Positions 9,215 through 18,428 of a stretch of 57,301 nucleotides of DNA are shown piece after piece. The position numbers and the translations under genes are program-made. The stretch covers positions 1-57,301 of the forward strand of contig JAHFQV010000012.1 of assembly GCA_023259175.1 (NCBI GenBank). Reading direction: 5' to 3'. Numbering within the stretch: position 1 is the stretch's first letter; every line of letters starts with the position of its first letter. Below the pieces are notes generated by a model. That model saw only the letters and a program-made list of their open reading frames with translations. It ran no database searches and was not told where the DNA came from. Origin of the DNA: Oxalobacteraceae bacterium. GTDB lineage: Bacteria > Pseudomonadota > Gammaproteobacteria > Burkholderiales > Burkholderiaceae_D.

Positions 9215-9260
9215 TCCAATTGGGGGGATGATGTATTTCGATCTTCATCCTTACTAAGAC

Positions 9261-9289
9261 AAAAGGGCAGGGTTTACCCTGCCTTTTTT
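9261..9289 (+). terminator. Rho-independent terminator after exbD
   Basis: An 11-base-pair stem AAAGGGCAGGG / CCCTGCCTTTT with a TTTA loop and a T-tract, 47 bases after the exbD stop. It separates the tonB cluster from the TPR gene. Confidence 0.85.
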
Positions 9290-9393
9290 CTTGTGAGTCC
9301 TGCATAAGCAAGATATGATGAATATTCGTGGTGCGTCTTCACCATTTTTCCTTGGGCTGAATTTTTATAATTTTATTGATTGAGAGATCAACT

Positions 9394-10641
9394 ATGAAGC
9401 ACCTACGCTTATCACAATTGACTATTCTTTTCGCTGCGATTGCTTGCGCTTCACTTCCTGAATTGTCGGGAATCGCTGCTAATACTGCCTACGCGCAAGA
9501 AGCGATGCGCCCTGAAGTGGGTAAATTAGTGCAGCAAGCTGGTGAAATGTTTAAAGCTAAGAAGTACCGTGATGCGCTCGCAAAATTGCAGGAAACCGAC
9601 CGTGTCGGCAATAAAACCGTCAACGAAAATTTTACGATAGAACGCATGCGTTTAGCCGTAGCATCGGCAGCGGGTGATAATGAGATGGTGGTTCGTTCTG
9701 CCGAAATCATTGTCGCAGCCAACAAATTGCCGAGCAAGGATCAATTGCAACTGATCCAAGTCCTGGCAAATTCTTACTTCAAATCAGGTAACTATGCCAA
9801 GGCGTCGAAAGCCTATGAACGCTATTTCAATGAAGGTGGTACCGATGCCAGTTTGCGTCCTTACTATATTCAAGCGATGTCACAGGGCGGTGACAATAGC
9901 AAAGCATTGAAGGAAGTGAAAGCTGAAATTCAAGCGGCAGAAAAAGCCGGCCGAGCACCTAGCTTAGTATCCTTGGAGTTCTATGCGAACGCAGTGCAAA
10001 AGAGCGATAAGGCGGCTTACTTAACTTCCTTGGAAAAGCTCGTTACTTATTACGGCAAGAAAGAATATTGGGTGAATTTGCTTAATAGCGTAGAGCATAA
10101 ATCTGAATTCTCTTCGCGTTTGAGTATGGATTTGTATCGTTTGAAATTGGCGACAGGGTTATTGACCAAGACTAGCGATTATATGGAAATGGCACAAATC
10201 GCGATTCAAGACGGTAATGCGGGTGAAGCCATTCGGATTATTGATCAAGGTTACAAGGCCGGTACGCTGGGAACCGGTAGCGAAGCGGCGCGTCATGGTC
10301 GTTTGCGTGATATGGCCAATAAGCGTTTGGCAGAGAACAAAGCAGCGCAAGCGGCTAGCGAAGACGAAGCGCAAAAAAGTTCTGATGGCACCGCTTTAGT
10401 GAATATTGGTTTTGCGTATGCAACTGCGGGCGATTTCGATAAAGGCATCCGTTTGATGGAGCAAGGGATTAAGAAAGATAATCTCAAGCATCCGGATGAC
10501 GCAGAGCTACACTTGGGCATCGTCTATTTGATGGCGGGTAAGAAGGCGAACGCGATCAAGATGTTCAAAGGAGTTGAAGGTAAAGATGGCTCGACAGATT
10601 TGGCGCGCTATTGGATTTTGTATGCGAATCAAGCGAAGTAA
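9394..10641 (+). CDS. Exported tetratricopeptide-repeat protein downstream of the TonB cluster
   Basis: The 415-residue product has a signal peptide ending near TAYA-QEA (about residue 34). Helical TPR-like repeats follow, clearest at about 120-145 (LIQVLANSYFKSGNYAKASK) and at the end (LVNIGFAYATAGDFDKGIRL, ELHLGIVYLMAGKKANAIKM). It is probably periplasmic. ATG 9394 is chosen over an upstream TTG at 9376 because of the signal peptide and a GAGAG sequence just before it. A TPR protein next to TonB genes recalls the accessory TPR genes of TonB2 clusters in vibrios. Function here is not known, and the terminator before it argues for its own promoter. Confidence 0.85.
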   Translation: MKHLRLSQLTILFAAIACASLPELSGIAANTAYAQEAMRPEVGKLVQQAGEMFKAKKYRDALAKLQETDRVGNKTVNENFTIERMRLAVASAAGDNEMVVRSAEIIVAANKLPSKDQLQLIQVLANSYFKSGNYAKASKAYERYFNEGGTDASLRPYYIQAMSQGGDNSKALKEVKAEIQAAEKAGRAPSLVSLEFYANAVQKSDKAAYLTSLEKLVTYYGKKEYWVNLLNSVEHKSEFSSRLSMDLYRLKLATGLLTKTSDYMEMAQIAIQDGNAGEAIRIIDQGYKAGTLGTGSEAARHGRLRDMANKRLAENKAAQAASEDEAQKSSDGTALVNIGFAYATAGDFDKGIRLMEQGIKKDNLKHPDDAELHLGIVYLMAGKKANAIKMFKGVEGKDGSTDLARYWILYANQAK

Positions 10642-10662
10642 ATCACGCGAGATTTGAAAAAC

Positions 10663-10695
10663 AAAAACGCGGCTTTGAGCCGCGTTTTTGTTTTG
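10663..10695. terminator. Bidirectional terminator between the TPR gene and mltD
   Basis: An 11-base-pair stem AAAAACGCGGC / GCCGCGTTTTT with loop TTTGA. It is flanked by T-rich sequence in both directions, and it lies between the convergent TPR gene and mltD. Confidence 0.82.
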
Positions 10696-10772
10696 TAGGA
10701 TTACTTATGCGAGCCCAGTACAAGCTAAGGGCATCCGCATGTTTTGTCGAAATACTTCGAGTGCACAGCACT

Positions 10773-12326
10773 CTAAACGCGCTTACTAGGTTTCTTATGT
10801 TGACTGGCGATGTGACGTGCGCTTGATTTCTGCGCTGTGGATTTTTGGCGTGAATGTGAAATATGTTGTGCGATTTGCCTAGACCCATGCGCAGCATGCC
10901 CTCTTGCCTTATTCGGTACTTGCAACACCAGAGTTTGCCCTGGTTTAAGGGTATCTCGGTGTAGTTTGTTCCAAGCTTTAATGTCCGCAATATCGAGCTT
11001 ATAACGCTTGGCAATACTGGCCAGATTTTCTTTGCGGCCAACGCGAATATGAACGGCATGCGTTGCTGGACTGGCTTTGACGATGGTCAGTTGGGCTTGT
11101 TCGGCGACGTGGGTAGGGATATTGTCTTCGGAAGACTTGAGCGATTTTGGTACTAAAATGGTCGAGCCAGCTTTGACCAGCATTTTGGCCGGAATTGCAT
11201 TGACCTCGCGCACTAGGTCCGCCTTGTAACCGAGTCGCGTCGCTAAATTTTCTACGCGCTCTGTTTTCTGTACATTGAGTGTAGTCCAAGTTGACAGCGG
11301 ACCTTTCCAATTTAAGAAATTGGTTTCAAATAAATTGGCATTTTCAATCGGCAGCAAAATTTTGGTGTTGTTGCCCGCAGTGATGACGGGTCTGTCAAAT
11401 TGTGGATTGAGCGCCCTAAATTCGCTGATAGGAATTTCGGCCAATTTAGCGGCGATGTTCACGTCCATATCGCGATCTTTACGCACGCTGGTAAAGTAAG
11501 GCGCGTTTTCTAGCGCGGGTAATTCGAGATTGAAAAATGCCGGATTGCCGATGATATTTTTAACCGCTTGTAACTTGGGGACATAGTTTTGTGTTTCTTT
11601 CGGCATCCGTGCTGAGAGGCTGTCGAAGTCGATGGGTAGTCCTAAGGCTTGCTGTTTCTTGATGGCGCGCTGCACCGAACCTTCGCCCCAATTATAGGCC
11701 GCTAGCGCTAATTGCCAATCCCCAAATATGCCGTAAAGACGCTGCAAATAATCGAGCGCAGCTTCGGTCGAATCGAGTACACCGCGCCTGTCATCCTTAA
11801 AAATATTTTGTTTGAGATTAAAGTCCCTACCCGTCGCGGCCATGAATTGCCACATGCCGGACGCTTTTGCACTTGAGACCGCTTGTGGATTAAACGCTGA
11901 TTCGATGAAGGGAAGTAAGGCTAAATCGGTAGGCATGCCTCGTTTTTCGAGCGCATCGACAACGTGATACAAGTAACGCGAGCCGCGCTGTATGCTGCGT
12001 TTGAGATAGTCAACCCGTCCGCTATACCATGTTGTTTGGTAGGTGACTCTATCGTTTTCTAAATCGGGTATGGCATAGCCAGTGCGAATTCGGTTCCAGA
12101 GGTCTTTATTCAGGACTAAGTTGGCTTCAAGCTCGGTGCTGGCAGCTGGCTCGACCGTTTCATCAGAAAGACCTATTTCCCCTTCTTTATTGATCTTGGC
12201 TGGCGTAGGTTCGCTGAGATTTTTCGTGAGTTTAAGGGCTTCGATAGACTGCGCAGTGGCCGAAGTGCTGAGGCCGAATAGTGTGAGCAAACTCAGAGCA
12301 CTGACTGCGCGGTGGATTTTTTTCAT
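10773..12326 (-). CDS. mltD: Lytic murein transglycosylase D with LysM domain
   Basis: This 517-residue exported enzyme cleaves the MurNAc-GlcNAc bond of peptidoglycan to give 1,6-anhydro ends. The signal peptide covers about residues 1-26 (TSATAQS). The SLT domain has the catalytic Glu142 in FIESAFNP, then SGMWQFMAATGRDF and LALAAYNWGEGSV. A LysM repeat near residues 415-465 (IRVGRKENLASIAKRYKLD) binds peptidoglycan, and a second weaker LysM-like stretch precedes it. The tail is rich in His, Ser and Lys. There is no lipobox cysteine, unlike the E. coli lipoprotein, so it is probably periplasmic. Confidence 0.92.
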   Translation of the reverse strand: MKKIHRAVSALSLLTLFGLSTSATAQSIEALKLTKNLSEPTPAKINKEGEIGLSDETVEPAASTELEANLVLNKDLWNRIRTGYAIPDLENDRVTYQTTWYSGRVDYLKRSIQRGSRYLYHVVDALEKRGMPTDLALLPFIESAFNPQAVSSAKASGMWQFMAATGRDFNLKQNIFKDDRRGVLDSTEAALDYLQRLYGIFGDWQLALAAYNWGEGSVQRAIKKQQALGLPIDFDSLSARMPKETQNYVPKLQAVKNIIGNPAFFNLELPALENAPYFTSVRKDRDMDVNIAAKLAEIPISEFRALNPQFDRPVITAGNNTKILLPIENANLFETNFLNWKGPLSTWTTLNVQKTERVENLATRLGYKADLVREVNAIPAKMLVKAGSTILVPKSLKSSEDNIPTHVAEQAQLTIVKASPATHAVHIRVGRKENLASIAKRYKLDIADIKAWNKLHRDTLKPGQTLVLQVPNKARGHAAHGSRQIAQHISHSRQKSTAQKSSARHIASQHKKPSKRV

Positions 12327-12684
12327 GGGTCTTTCTGGTATGTGATAAGCCTTTGATGAATGAACATCCGCTCATGTGTAAAAGAATCGCTAAACAATCG
12401 TAAGACAATCGTAAGACAAACCTTAGACGTGGCAGTGTAAAGAGATTCCGCAAGCAAGGTCAAGCGAAAAATGCGCTAAAAAGTTGAGTGTAAGGCGGAA
12501 AATTACCGTGCCGCAAGTTCGAATGAAGGGCGATTGCTTGAAAATCGCAGCGAACATGAAACAACAGTCACAGGCAATCGCCCCACTCATTCGACGAAAA
12601 ATCAAAAACAGAAATAGACAAGCGTGGTTTTTTTGAATAAGGTATGGCTTGATTCGAGATCAAAAACAATTTGGAGCAAAGCCC
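12327..12684. other. Divergent promoter region between mltD and the amidohydrolase
   Basis: About 360 bases between divergent genes. They contain a perfect 11-base tandem duplication at 12395-12416 (unit CAATCGTAAGA, twice). No gene or convincing operator is seen. Confidence 0.5.
12395..12416. repeat. 11-bp tandem duplication, two units
   Basis: The unit CAATCGTAAGA occurs twice without interruption, 5' of mltD. The length equals about one helical turn, which can create paired protein-binding sites. It may equally be a chance slippage product. Confidence 0.7.
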
Positions 12685-14352
12685 ATGCTGACGCACAAAA
12701 AGAAGTTGTTTGCCTTGACCGCGCTATCTTTCTGCGCACTGACATCCGCCTACGCCGACACGTTTTTTTCCAATATGAACGCCTATACGCTCAATGCCAA
12801 GCAGGAGCTACAGCGTTTCGATAGTATGGCGGTGGATGATCAAGGACGTATTTTGAAAACGGGCATGCGGGCGCAATTGCAAAAGCAGTTTGCGAAATTT
12901 GAGCAAGTTGATTTACGTGGGCAGACTGTTTTGCCTGGATTGATTGATGCGCATGGTCATATTTTGGGTTTGGGTATCAATCAAAGTCAGCTCAGCTTAC
13001 GAGCGACCAACTCCCTTGCACAAGCGCAAGCGGCGATTACCCAATACGGCAAACAATTCCCTAAAAATCAGTGGATTTTGGGTGGCGAATGGAATCAGGC
13101 CATATGGAAGCTAGCGCGCTTCCCGACAGCGGCCGAATTAGATACGGCCTTGGCCGATAGACCGGTGTGGCTAAGGCGCGTCGATGGCCATGCAGGCTGG
13201 GCCAATAGTAAAGCCTTGCAATTGGCAGGCATTAGTCGCGATACACTCGATCCTCCCGGCGGCAAAATCGAACGCGATGCGGCGGGTAATCCCAGCGGCA
13301 TCTTGGTTGATAACGCGATGAGTTTGATGGAAAAAAAACTGCCCCCGCTCAATATCGCCGAACAACGTGCTGCGCTTGATGCGGCACTGCAAAGCTTGCG
13401 CGAATTTGGCTTAACCAGTGTGCACGATGCAGGGGTATCGGCCAGCGCTGATAAGCTTTTTCGTGAATACGCCATCTACGGTAAGTTGACGACACGCGTG
13501 GTGGGGATGATCAGTGGCGTGGATGAATTCTTCGATGAGGTTTCAAAAGCGGGACCCTTGACCAGTTTTGCCGATGATCGATACAGCTTGCGCGCGGTTA
13601 AATTATATGCCGATGGTGCTTTGGGTAGCCGTGGTGCCGCCTTGCTGCAGCCTTATAGTGATGCACCCCAAACCAAGGGACTGCTTTTTGTATCTGATCA
13701 GACTATGCTGGACATGATACGTAAGGCCGCAATCAAGGGCTATCAAATTAATGTGCATGCCATCGGTGATGCGGGTAATCGACAGGTCATCGATAGTTTT
13801 GCGCAGTTACCTAAGACCGTCGGCCCTAAAATTTTGCGCCATCGTATCGAGCATGCCCAGGTGTTAGATCAGGCCGACATCGCACGGGTTGCCAGTCTGG
13901 GTTTGATACCCTCAATGCAGCCGACCCATGCGACTTCCGATATGAATATGGCGGAAGATCGTATTGGTAGCGAGCGTATTGCAGGGGCTTATGCCTGGCG
14001 CAGTTTTTTGAAGCAGGGTTCGCGGATTGCCTGCGGTTCGGATTTTCCGATTGAAAGCGCAAATCCATTTTTGGGCATGCATGCCGCGATCACGCGTCAG
14101 GATTTAAATCTAAAACCCGAACAAGGATGGCATGCAGAACAAGCGATGACGCGGTTGGAAGCCTTCCGTTGCTTCACCTTGGATGCAGCCTATGCTGGGC
14201 ATCAGGAAAACCTCGTAGGTAGCCTAGAAAAAGGAAAATGGGCCGATTTCATTGTGATCGACCGTGATTTTTTTCAAATACCTGCCAACGAAATTCATAA
14301 CATCAAAGTACTGCAAACCTTTCAGGCTGGGCAGCAAGTATTTGGACCTTAG
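12685..14352 (+). CDS. Exported metal-dependent amidohydrolase (YtcJ-like, amidohydrolase 3 family)
   Basis: The 555-residue protein has a signal peptide (LFALTALSFCALTSAYADT). Amidohydrolase-3 landmarks follow: the metal-binding DAHGHILGLG near residue 92, KLYADGALGSRGA (YtcJ signature) near 315, HAIGDAGNRQVID near 362, RHRIEHAQVLD near 388, and GSDFPIES near 452. These enzymes hydrolyse C-N bonds of formamides and related compounds; the substrate here cannot be read. ATG 12685 is preferred over TTG 12649 because GGAG precedes it and the signal peptide starts there. It stands alone between minus-strand genes. Confidence 0.88.
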   Translation: MLTHKKKLFALTALSFCALTSAYADTFFSNMNAYTLNAKQELQRFDSMAVDDQGRILKTGMRAQLQKQFAKFEQVDLRGQTVLPGLIDAHGHILGLGINQSQLSLRATNSLAQAQAAITQYGKQFPKNQWILGGEWNQAIWKLARFPTAAELDTALADRPVWLRRVDGHAGWANSKALQLAGISRDTLDPPGGKIERDAAGNPSGILVDNAMSLMEKKLPPLNIAEQRAALDAALQSLREFGLTSVHDAGVSASADKLFREYAIYGKLTTRVVGMISGVDEFFDEVSKAGPLTSFADDRYSLRAVKLYADGALGSRGAALLQPYSDAPQTKGLLFVSDQTMLDMIRKAAIKGYQINVHAIGDAGNRQVIDSFAQLPKTVGPKILRHRIEHAQVLDQADIARVASLGLIPSMQPTHATSDMNMAEDRIGSERIAGAYAWRSFLKQGSRIACGSDFPIESANPFLGMHAAITRQDLNLKPEQGWHAEQAMTRLEAFRCFTLDAAYAGHQENLVGSLEKGKWADFIVIDRDFFQIPANEIHNIKVLQTFQAGQQVFGP

Positions 14353-14373
14353 GGACGTGCGGATTTTATTCGC

Positions 14374-14402
14374 GTATTAATCGGGTATTAATCGGGTATT
14401 AA
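14374..14402. repeat. 11-bp tandem repeat, about 2.6 units
   Basis: The unit GTATTAATCGG is repeated twice with a partial third copy between the convergent amidohydrolase and ABC exporter genes. There is no terminator hairpin here, so the role is unknown. Confidence 0.7.
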
Positions 14403-14418
14403 AGAGATCCACGCCTCC

Positions 14419-16233
14419 CTAGTCATGCAACTGAAACTGTAAACGTGCCAGATGTGCGTACACCCCATCTTGCTCGATTAAGCTAGCATGGGTTCCGGTT
14501 TCTACGATGCGCCCATGTTCGAACACAATAATGCGGTCGGCTTTTTTGACAGTGGCTAGTCGGTGCGCGATGATTAAAGTCGTGCGCCCTTGCATCGCTG
14601 TTTCCAAAGCCTGTTGTACCAAGCGTTCGGATTCTGCGTCCAAGGCGCTGGTGGCTTCATCTAACAGCATTAGCCTTGGATTTTTGAGTAGCGCACGGGC
14701 GATGGCGATGCGTTGTTTTTGACCACCTGACAAACGTACACCGCGCTCACCCAAGAAACTGTGATAGCCCTCGGGCAGACGTTCGATAAATTCATGAGCG
14801 GCGGCAAGTTTTGCTGCGTGTATGACTTCCTCATCGCTGGCCTTGGATCGACCATAGCGTATATTTTCAAGGGCATTGGCTGAAAAAATCACCGTGTCTT
14901 GCGGTACGATACCGATGACTTCGCGTAGCGACTGTAAATCGAGTTGGGCTAAGGCGATGTTTTCGAGTTTAATACTCCCTTGCTGCGGATCGTAAAAACG
15001 GCAAATGAGTTGAAACAGCGTGGTTTTCCCTGCGCCTGAAGCGCCAACGATGGCCACGGTTTCGCCTGCCGCAATATGTAAATCAATTTGATGGAGTGCT
15101 GCGTGGTTTGGGCGCGACGGGTAATGAAAAGATAGCCCCTCTAAATCCAAGGTCGCGCCTTTCTCCATCGTCGAGGTGATGGCTGTGGCTGTAGGCGGGG
15201 AGACAATGCTCGATTGTAAGGAGAGTAGTTCTAGCAAGCGCTCGGTCGCGCCAGCGGCTCTTTGTGCTTCACCTAAGACTTCGGAAAGCGCGCCAATCGA
15301 GCCAGCAACGATCGATGCATACAAAATAAATTGGCCGAGCTTTCCCCCACTCATCTCGCCCTGCACCACGGCATGAGCGCCTAGCCACAATACAAAAACG
15401 ATGGCACCGAAAATCAGGAGAATTGCAATTAAGGTCAATAAGGAGCGCGCACGTATGCGTCGCATTGCGGTTGCGAACGCGGCTTCGACACTACTTAAAT
15501 AGCGTTCGGTCTCAATTAATTCGTGGGTAAATGCTTGAACCGTGGGCATGGCATTGAGAATTTCTCCGGCCACTGCAGATGAATCAGCAATACGATCTTG
15601 CGAATCGCGCGAGAGCTTACGGACACGTCGGCCAAAAAGAACGATGGGTAGCACCACCAAAGCTAACATCAAAATAATGGTTGAGGCGAGTATCGGGCTA
15701 GTCACAAATAACATGATGAGCCCGCCGACGAGTAGTAGGGAATTGCGCAGGGCAAGGCTGATACTGGTACCCACTACACTTTGGATTAAAGTCGTATCGG
15801 TACTTAAACGGGACAGTACCTCGCCGGTTTTTGTGGTTTCAAAAAATTCTGGGCTTTGCTGTAAGACATGGCCATACACGGCATTCCTAATATCGGCGGT
15901 GACACGTTCGCCCAGCCAAGAAACCATATAGAAACGCGCTGCTGTGGCAAAACCTAATAGCACCGCTAGGCCGAAGAGCCCCAAAAAAGTGAGATTGACA
16001 TGGTCGATCCCATGCGCATTTGCATCGCCAATTTTACTAAAACCAAGATCGATCATTTGCCGAAATGCGTAGGGAATGCTTAAAGTCGCCCCTGCCGCAA
16101 TCAGCAGGGCTAAGCCAGCGAATAAAAACTGTCGGCGGTAAGGACGTAGAAACGGTAGTAGACCCTTCAGTGTGGCCAGCGTACTGCGCGTATGGGCTGT
16201 TTCACTTGGCTCGATAGGGGGAGTGGCGGTCAT
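14419..16233 (-). CDS. ABC exporter, fused permease and ATPase (ABCB/MsbA-like half transporter)
   Basis: The 604-residue half transporter has an N-terminal six-helix membrane domain (about 35-320) and a C-terminal ATPase. ATPase motifs are Walker A GASGAGKTTLF (about 398), the signature LSGGQKQRIAIARAL, Walker B LMLLDEATSALD, and the H-loop IIAHRLATV. It would act as a homodimer exporting a lipid or hydrophobic compound. The ATP-binding region is most like the MsbA/ABCB group widely found in Burkholderiales. There is no linked substrate gene, so cargo is not assignable. Confidence 0.92.
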   Translation of the reverse strand: MTATPPIEPSETAHTRSTLATLKGLLPFLRPYRRQFLFAGLALLIAAGATLSIPYAFRQMIDLGFSKIGDANAHGIDHVNLTFLGLFGLAVLLGFATAARFYMVSWLGERVTADIRNAVYGHVLQQSPEFFETTKTGEVLSRLSTDTTLIQSVVGTSISLALRNSLLLVGGLIMLFVTSPILASTIILMLALVVLPIVLFGRRVRKLSRDSQDRIADSSAVAGEILNAMPTVQAFTHELIETERYLSSVEAAFATAMRRIRARSLLTLIAILLIFGAIVFVLWLGAHAVVQGEMSGGKLGQFILYASIVAGSIGALSEVLGEAQRAAGATERLLELLSLQSSIVSPPTATAITSTMEKGATLDLEGLSFHYPSRPNHAALHQIDLHIAAGETVAIVGASGAGKTTLFQLICRFYDPQQGSIKLENIALAQLDLQSLREVIGIVPQDTVIFSANALENIRYGRSKASDEEVIHAAKLAAAHEFIERLPEGYHSFLGERGVRLSGGQKQRIAIARALLKNPRLMLLDEATSALDAESERLVQQALETAMQGRTTLIIAHRLATVKKADRIIVFEHGRIVETGTHASLIEQDGVYAHLARLQFQLHD

Positions 16234-16485
16234 GGTGAAGTCTGGGGAAAGTGTTGACTAAAGGAAGGCGGTATTGTGGCATTGTTTCAGGATATACGGT
16301 TAAACCGAGTTTAAACACCTAGGGCGTTTGCATATTGATCTCACTGGCTTCCATTTTGGGCTACAGTTTAAAAACACAAGATCAGCTTGGAAATAGGTAA
16401 TCTTTTTGGAAAAAAACCTCAGAGCGTCATCCGGTTCTACAGTAGAATTTCACCCTTCGATTTGAATAGTTTTTGAAAGAAAAAT

Positions 16486-17448
16486 ATGTCTGGTGCTAGT
16501 CTTTTAGCTTTGTTCGATGATATTGCAGCGGTCTTGGACGATGTCGCTTTGATGACTAAAGTGGCCGCGCAAAAAACGGCCGGTGTGTTGGGCGATGATT
16601 TGGCTTTAAATGCCGAACAAGTCAATGGTGTTCGTGCTGAACGCGAATTGCCCGTCGTGTGGGCGGTGGCAAAAGGTTCTTTGCGCAATAAATTGATTTT
16701 GGTGCCTTTGGCCTTATTTTTTAGTGCGGTAGCACCTTGGGCGATCATGCCTTTGTTAATGGCTGGGGGTGTGTATTTGTGTTTTGAAGGGGTGGAAAAA
16801 TTGGCCCATCATTTTCTTCATAGTGCCGCCGAAGACGCGGCGCATGAGGAAGAAATTCTGCATTATCTTGAGGACGAATCGCTGGATTTGGTCGAGTTCG
16901 AAAAAGAAAAAATAGTGGGCGCGATTCGCACGGATTTTGTTCTAAGTGCGGAAATTATCATCATTACTTTGGGTACCGTGGCATCCGCCAATTTTTTGAC
17001 GCGCTGTGCCGTGCTGGCTGGTGTTGGTTTAATTATGACGATAGGCGTCTACGGCTTGGTGGCGCTGATTGTGAAATTAGATGACATCGGATTTTATTTG
17101 CAAAAGCGTGCTGCTTTGCGTAAGAGCAGTGCTTGGCAACTTCAATTGGGTTTTGCTTTGGTCTCGTTTGCACCTTGGCTGATGCGTGCATTGACCGTGA
17201 TTGGTACGGTCGCGATGTTTTTGGTGGGCGGCGGTATTTTGATGCATGGCTTGCCCGCACTCGAAATTTGGAATCACAGTTTGGGCGACATGGTGAGTGG
17301 TATTGCAGTCGTGGGTGGAGTGTTGCAGGGATTGGCATCGGCCTTGTTTGACATTGCGCTGGGCATCCTTGCGGGCGCGTTCGCTTTGGGCGGCGTTTTG
17401 ATTTTTAATCGCGTCAAATCTAAGTTCAAACAGTCAGCACTGGATTGA
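16486..17448 (+). CDS. DUF808 (YedI-type) inner-membrane protein
   Basis: The 320-residue product has the DUF808 N-terminus SGASLLALFDDIAAVLDDVA and KVAAQKTAGVLGDDLALNA, followed by several hydrophobic helices. It resembles E. coli YedI. Members are multi-pass membrane proteins of unknown function. A GAAAGAAAA purine stretch precedes the ATG. It lies 23 bases before an ABC ATPase gene on the same strand, so it may share a transcript. Confidence 0.88.
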   Translation: MSGASLLALFDDIAAVLDDVALMTKVAAQKTAGVLGDDLALNAEQVNGVRAERELPVVWAVAKGSLRNKLILVPLALFFSAVAPWAIMPLLMAGGVYLCFEGVEKLAHHFLHSAAEDAAHEEEILHYLEDESLDLVEFEKEKIVGAIRTDFVLSAEIIIITLGTVASANFLTRCAVLAGVGLIMTIGVYGLVALIVKLDDIGFYLQKRAALRKSSAWQLQLGFALVSFAPWLMRALTVIGTVAMFLVGGGILMHGLPALEIWNHSLGDMVSGIAVVGGVLQGLASALFDIALGILAGAFALGGVLIFNRVKSKFKQSALD

Positions 17449-17471
17449 TCTAGCGGAAGAATGGAGAATGC

Positions 17472-18428
17472 ATGTTAGGTTTAAAAGTGGAGTGTCTTGA
17501 AAAAAGTTATGGCGAAACACGCGCCGTTGCTGGTTTGAGTTTTCAGGTAGAACCCGGGAAAATATTTGCTTTGCTAGGCCCCAATGGTGCCGGAAAGTCG
17601 TCCTTGATACGGATGTTGGTGGGGCTAACTTTGCCTGATCATGGGTCGATTACGGTGACGGACAAGGGCCAGCAAATTGAGCGTATTCCTGAGCGTGGAT
17701 TTGCCTATTTGCCGGAAGACCGAGGCTTGTATCCTGAGCGTACAGTGACACAAAATTTAGAATACATCGGCGCTTTGCGCGGATTAAAGCGTGAAGTCAT
17801 CGCCGCACAATTGTCGAAATGGTTGCCACGTTTTGATTTAAGCGATAAGGCGAAGGATAAACTTAGCAAGCTTTCGAAAGGTAATCAGCAAAAAGTTCAG
17901 GTCATCGCTTGTTTAATCCATCAGCCGCAATTGCTGATATTGGACGAGCCTTTTTCTGGACTTGATCCTATCAATCAGGAAGTCTTACTTGAGATTTTGC
18001 AGGAATTGAAAGAAGCGGGTACGACGATCGTATTGAGCGCCCATCAAATGGCCTTGGTTGAGCGCTTGGCCGATCATATGCTGCTGCTCAATCGCGGTGA
18101 GCAAGTGGCCTTGGGCAGCTTAGCGGAAGTTGTCGCGCAACTGAGTCCACAATCTTTTTTTCAGCTTGAGTTTGCCGATGCGGTCGAATTAAGCGCGGTA
18201 CAAGCTTGTGTAGCCGTTGCCGGATGTGAGCAACAAACCGCCAACAATTTTATTTTGCGTTTGGCCGATGATGCTAGTGTGAATACACTGTTGAAACAGT
18301 TAATGAGTGTCAGTGAAATTCGCAATTTCAGTCGGCTACAACCCAGTCTGCATGAACTCTATCTACGCGCTGTGGGTGCGCATAACGAAAAACAAAAAAC
18401 GCAGAGCCTAGAGGGAAAACCATCATGA
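17472..18428 (+). CDS. ABC transporter ATP-binding protein, NatA-like
   Basis: This 318-residue ATPase has Walker A GPNGAGKSS (about residues 36-44), the unusual signature region LSKGNQQKVQVIACL, Walker B LLILDEPFSGLD, and the switch His in LSAHQM. A C-terminal regulatory part of about 100 residues follows, as in NatA/ABC-2 exporters (DUF4162-like). It pairs with the permease that overlaps its stop by four bases (ATGA). NatAB pairs export Na+ or other small substrates; the substrate here is not shown. Confidence 0.9.
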   Translation: MLGLKVECLEKSYGETRAVAGLSFQVEPGKIFALLGPNGAGKSSLIRMLVGLTLPDHGSITVTDKGQQIERIPERGFAYLPEDRGLYPERTVTQNLEYIGALRGLKREVIAAQLSKWLPRFDLSDKAKDKLSKLSKGNQQKVQVIACLIHQPQLLILDEPFSGLDPINQEVLLEILQELKEAGTTIVLSAHQMALVERLADHMLLLNRGEQVALGSLAEVVAQLSPQSFFQLEFADAVELSAVQACVAVAGCEQQTANNFILRLADDASVNTLLKQLMSVSEIRNFSRLQPSLHELYLRAVGAHNEKQKTQSLEGKPS

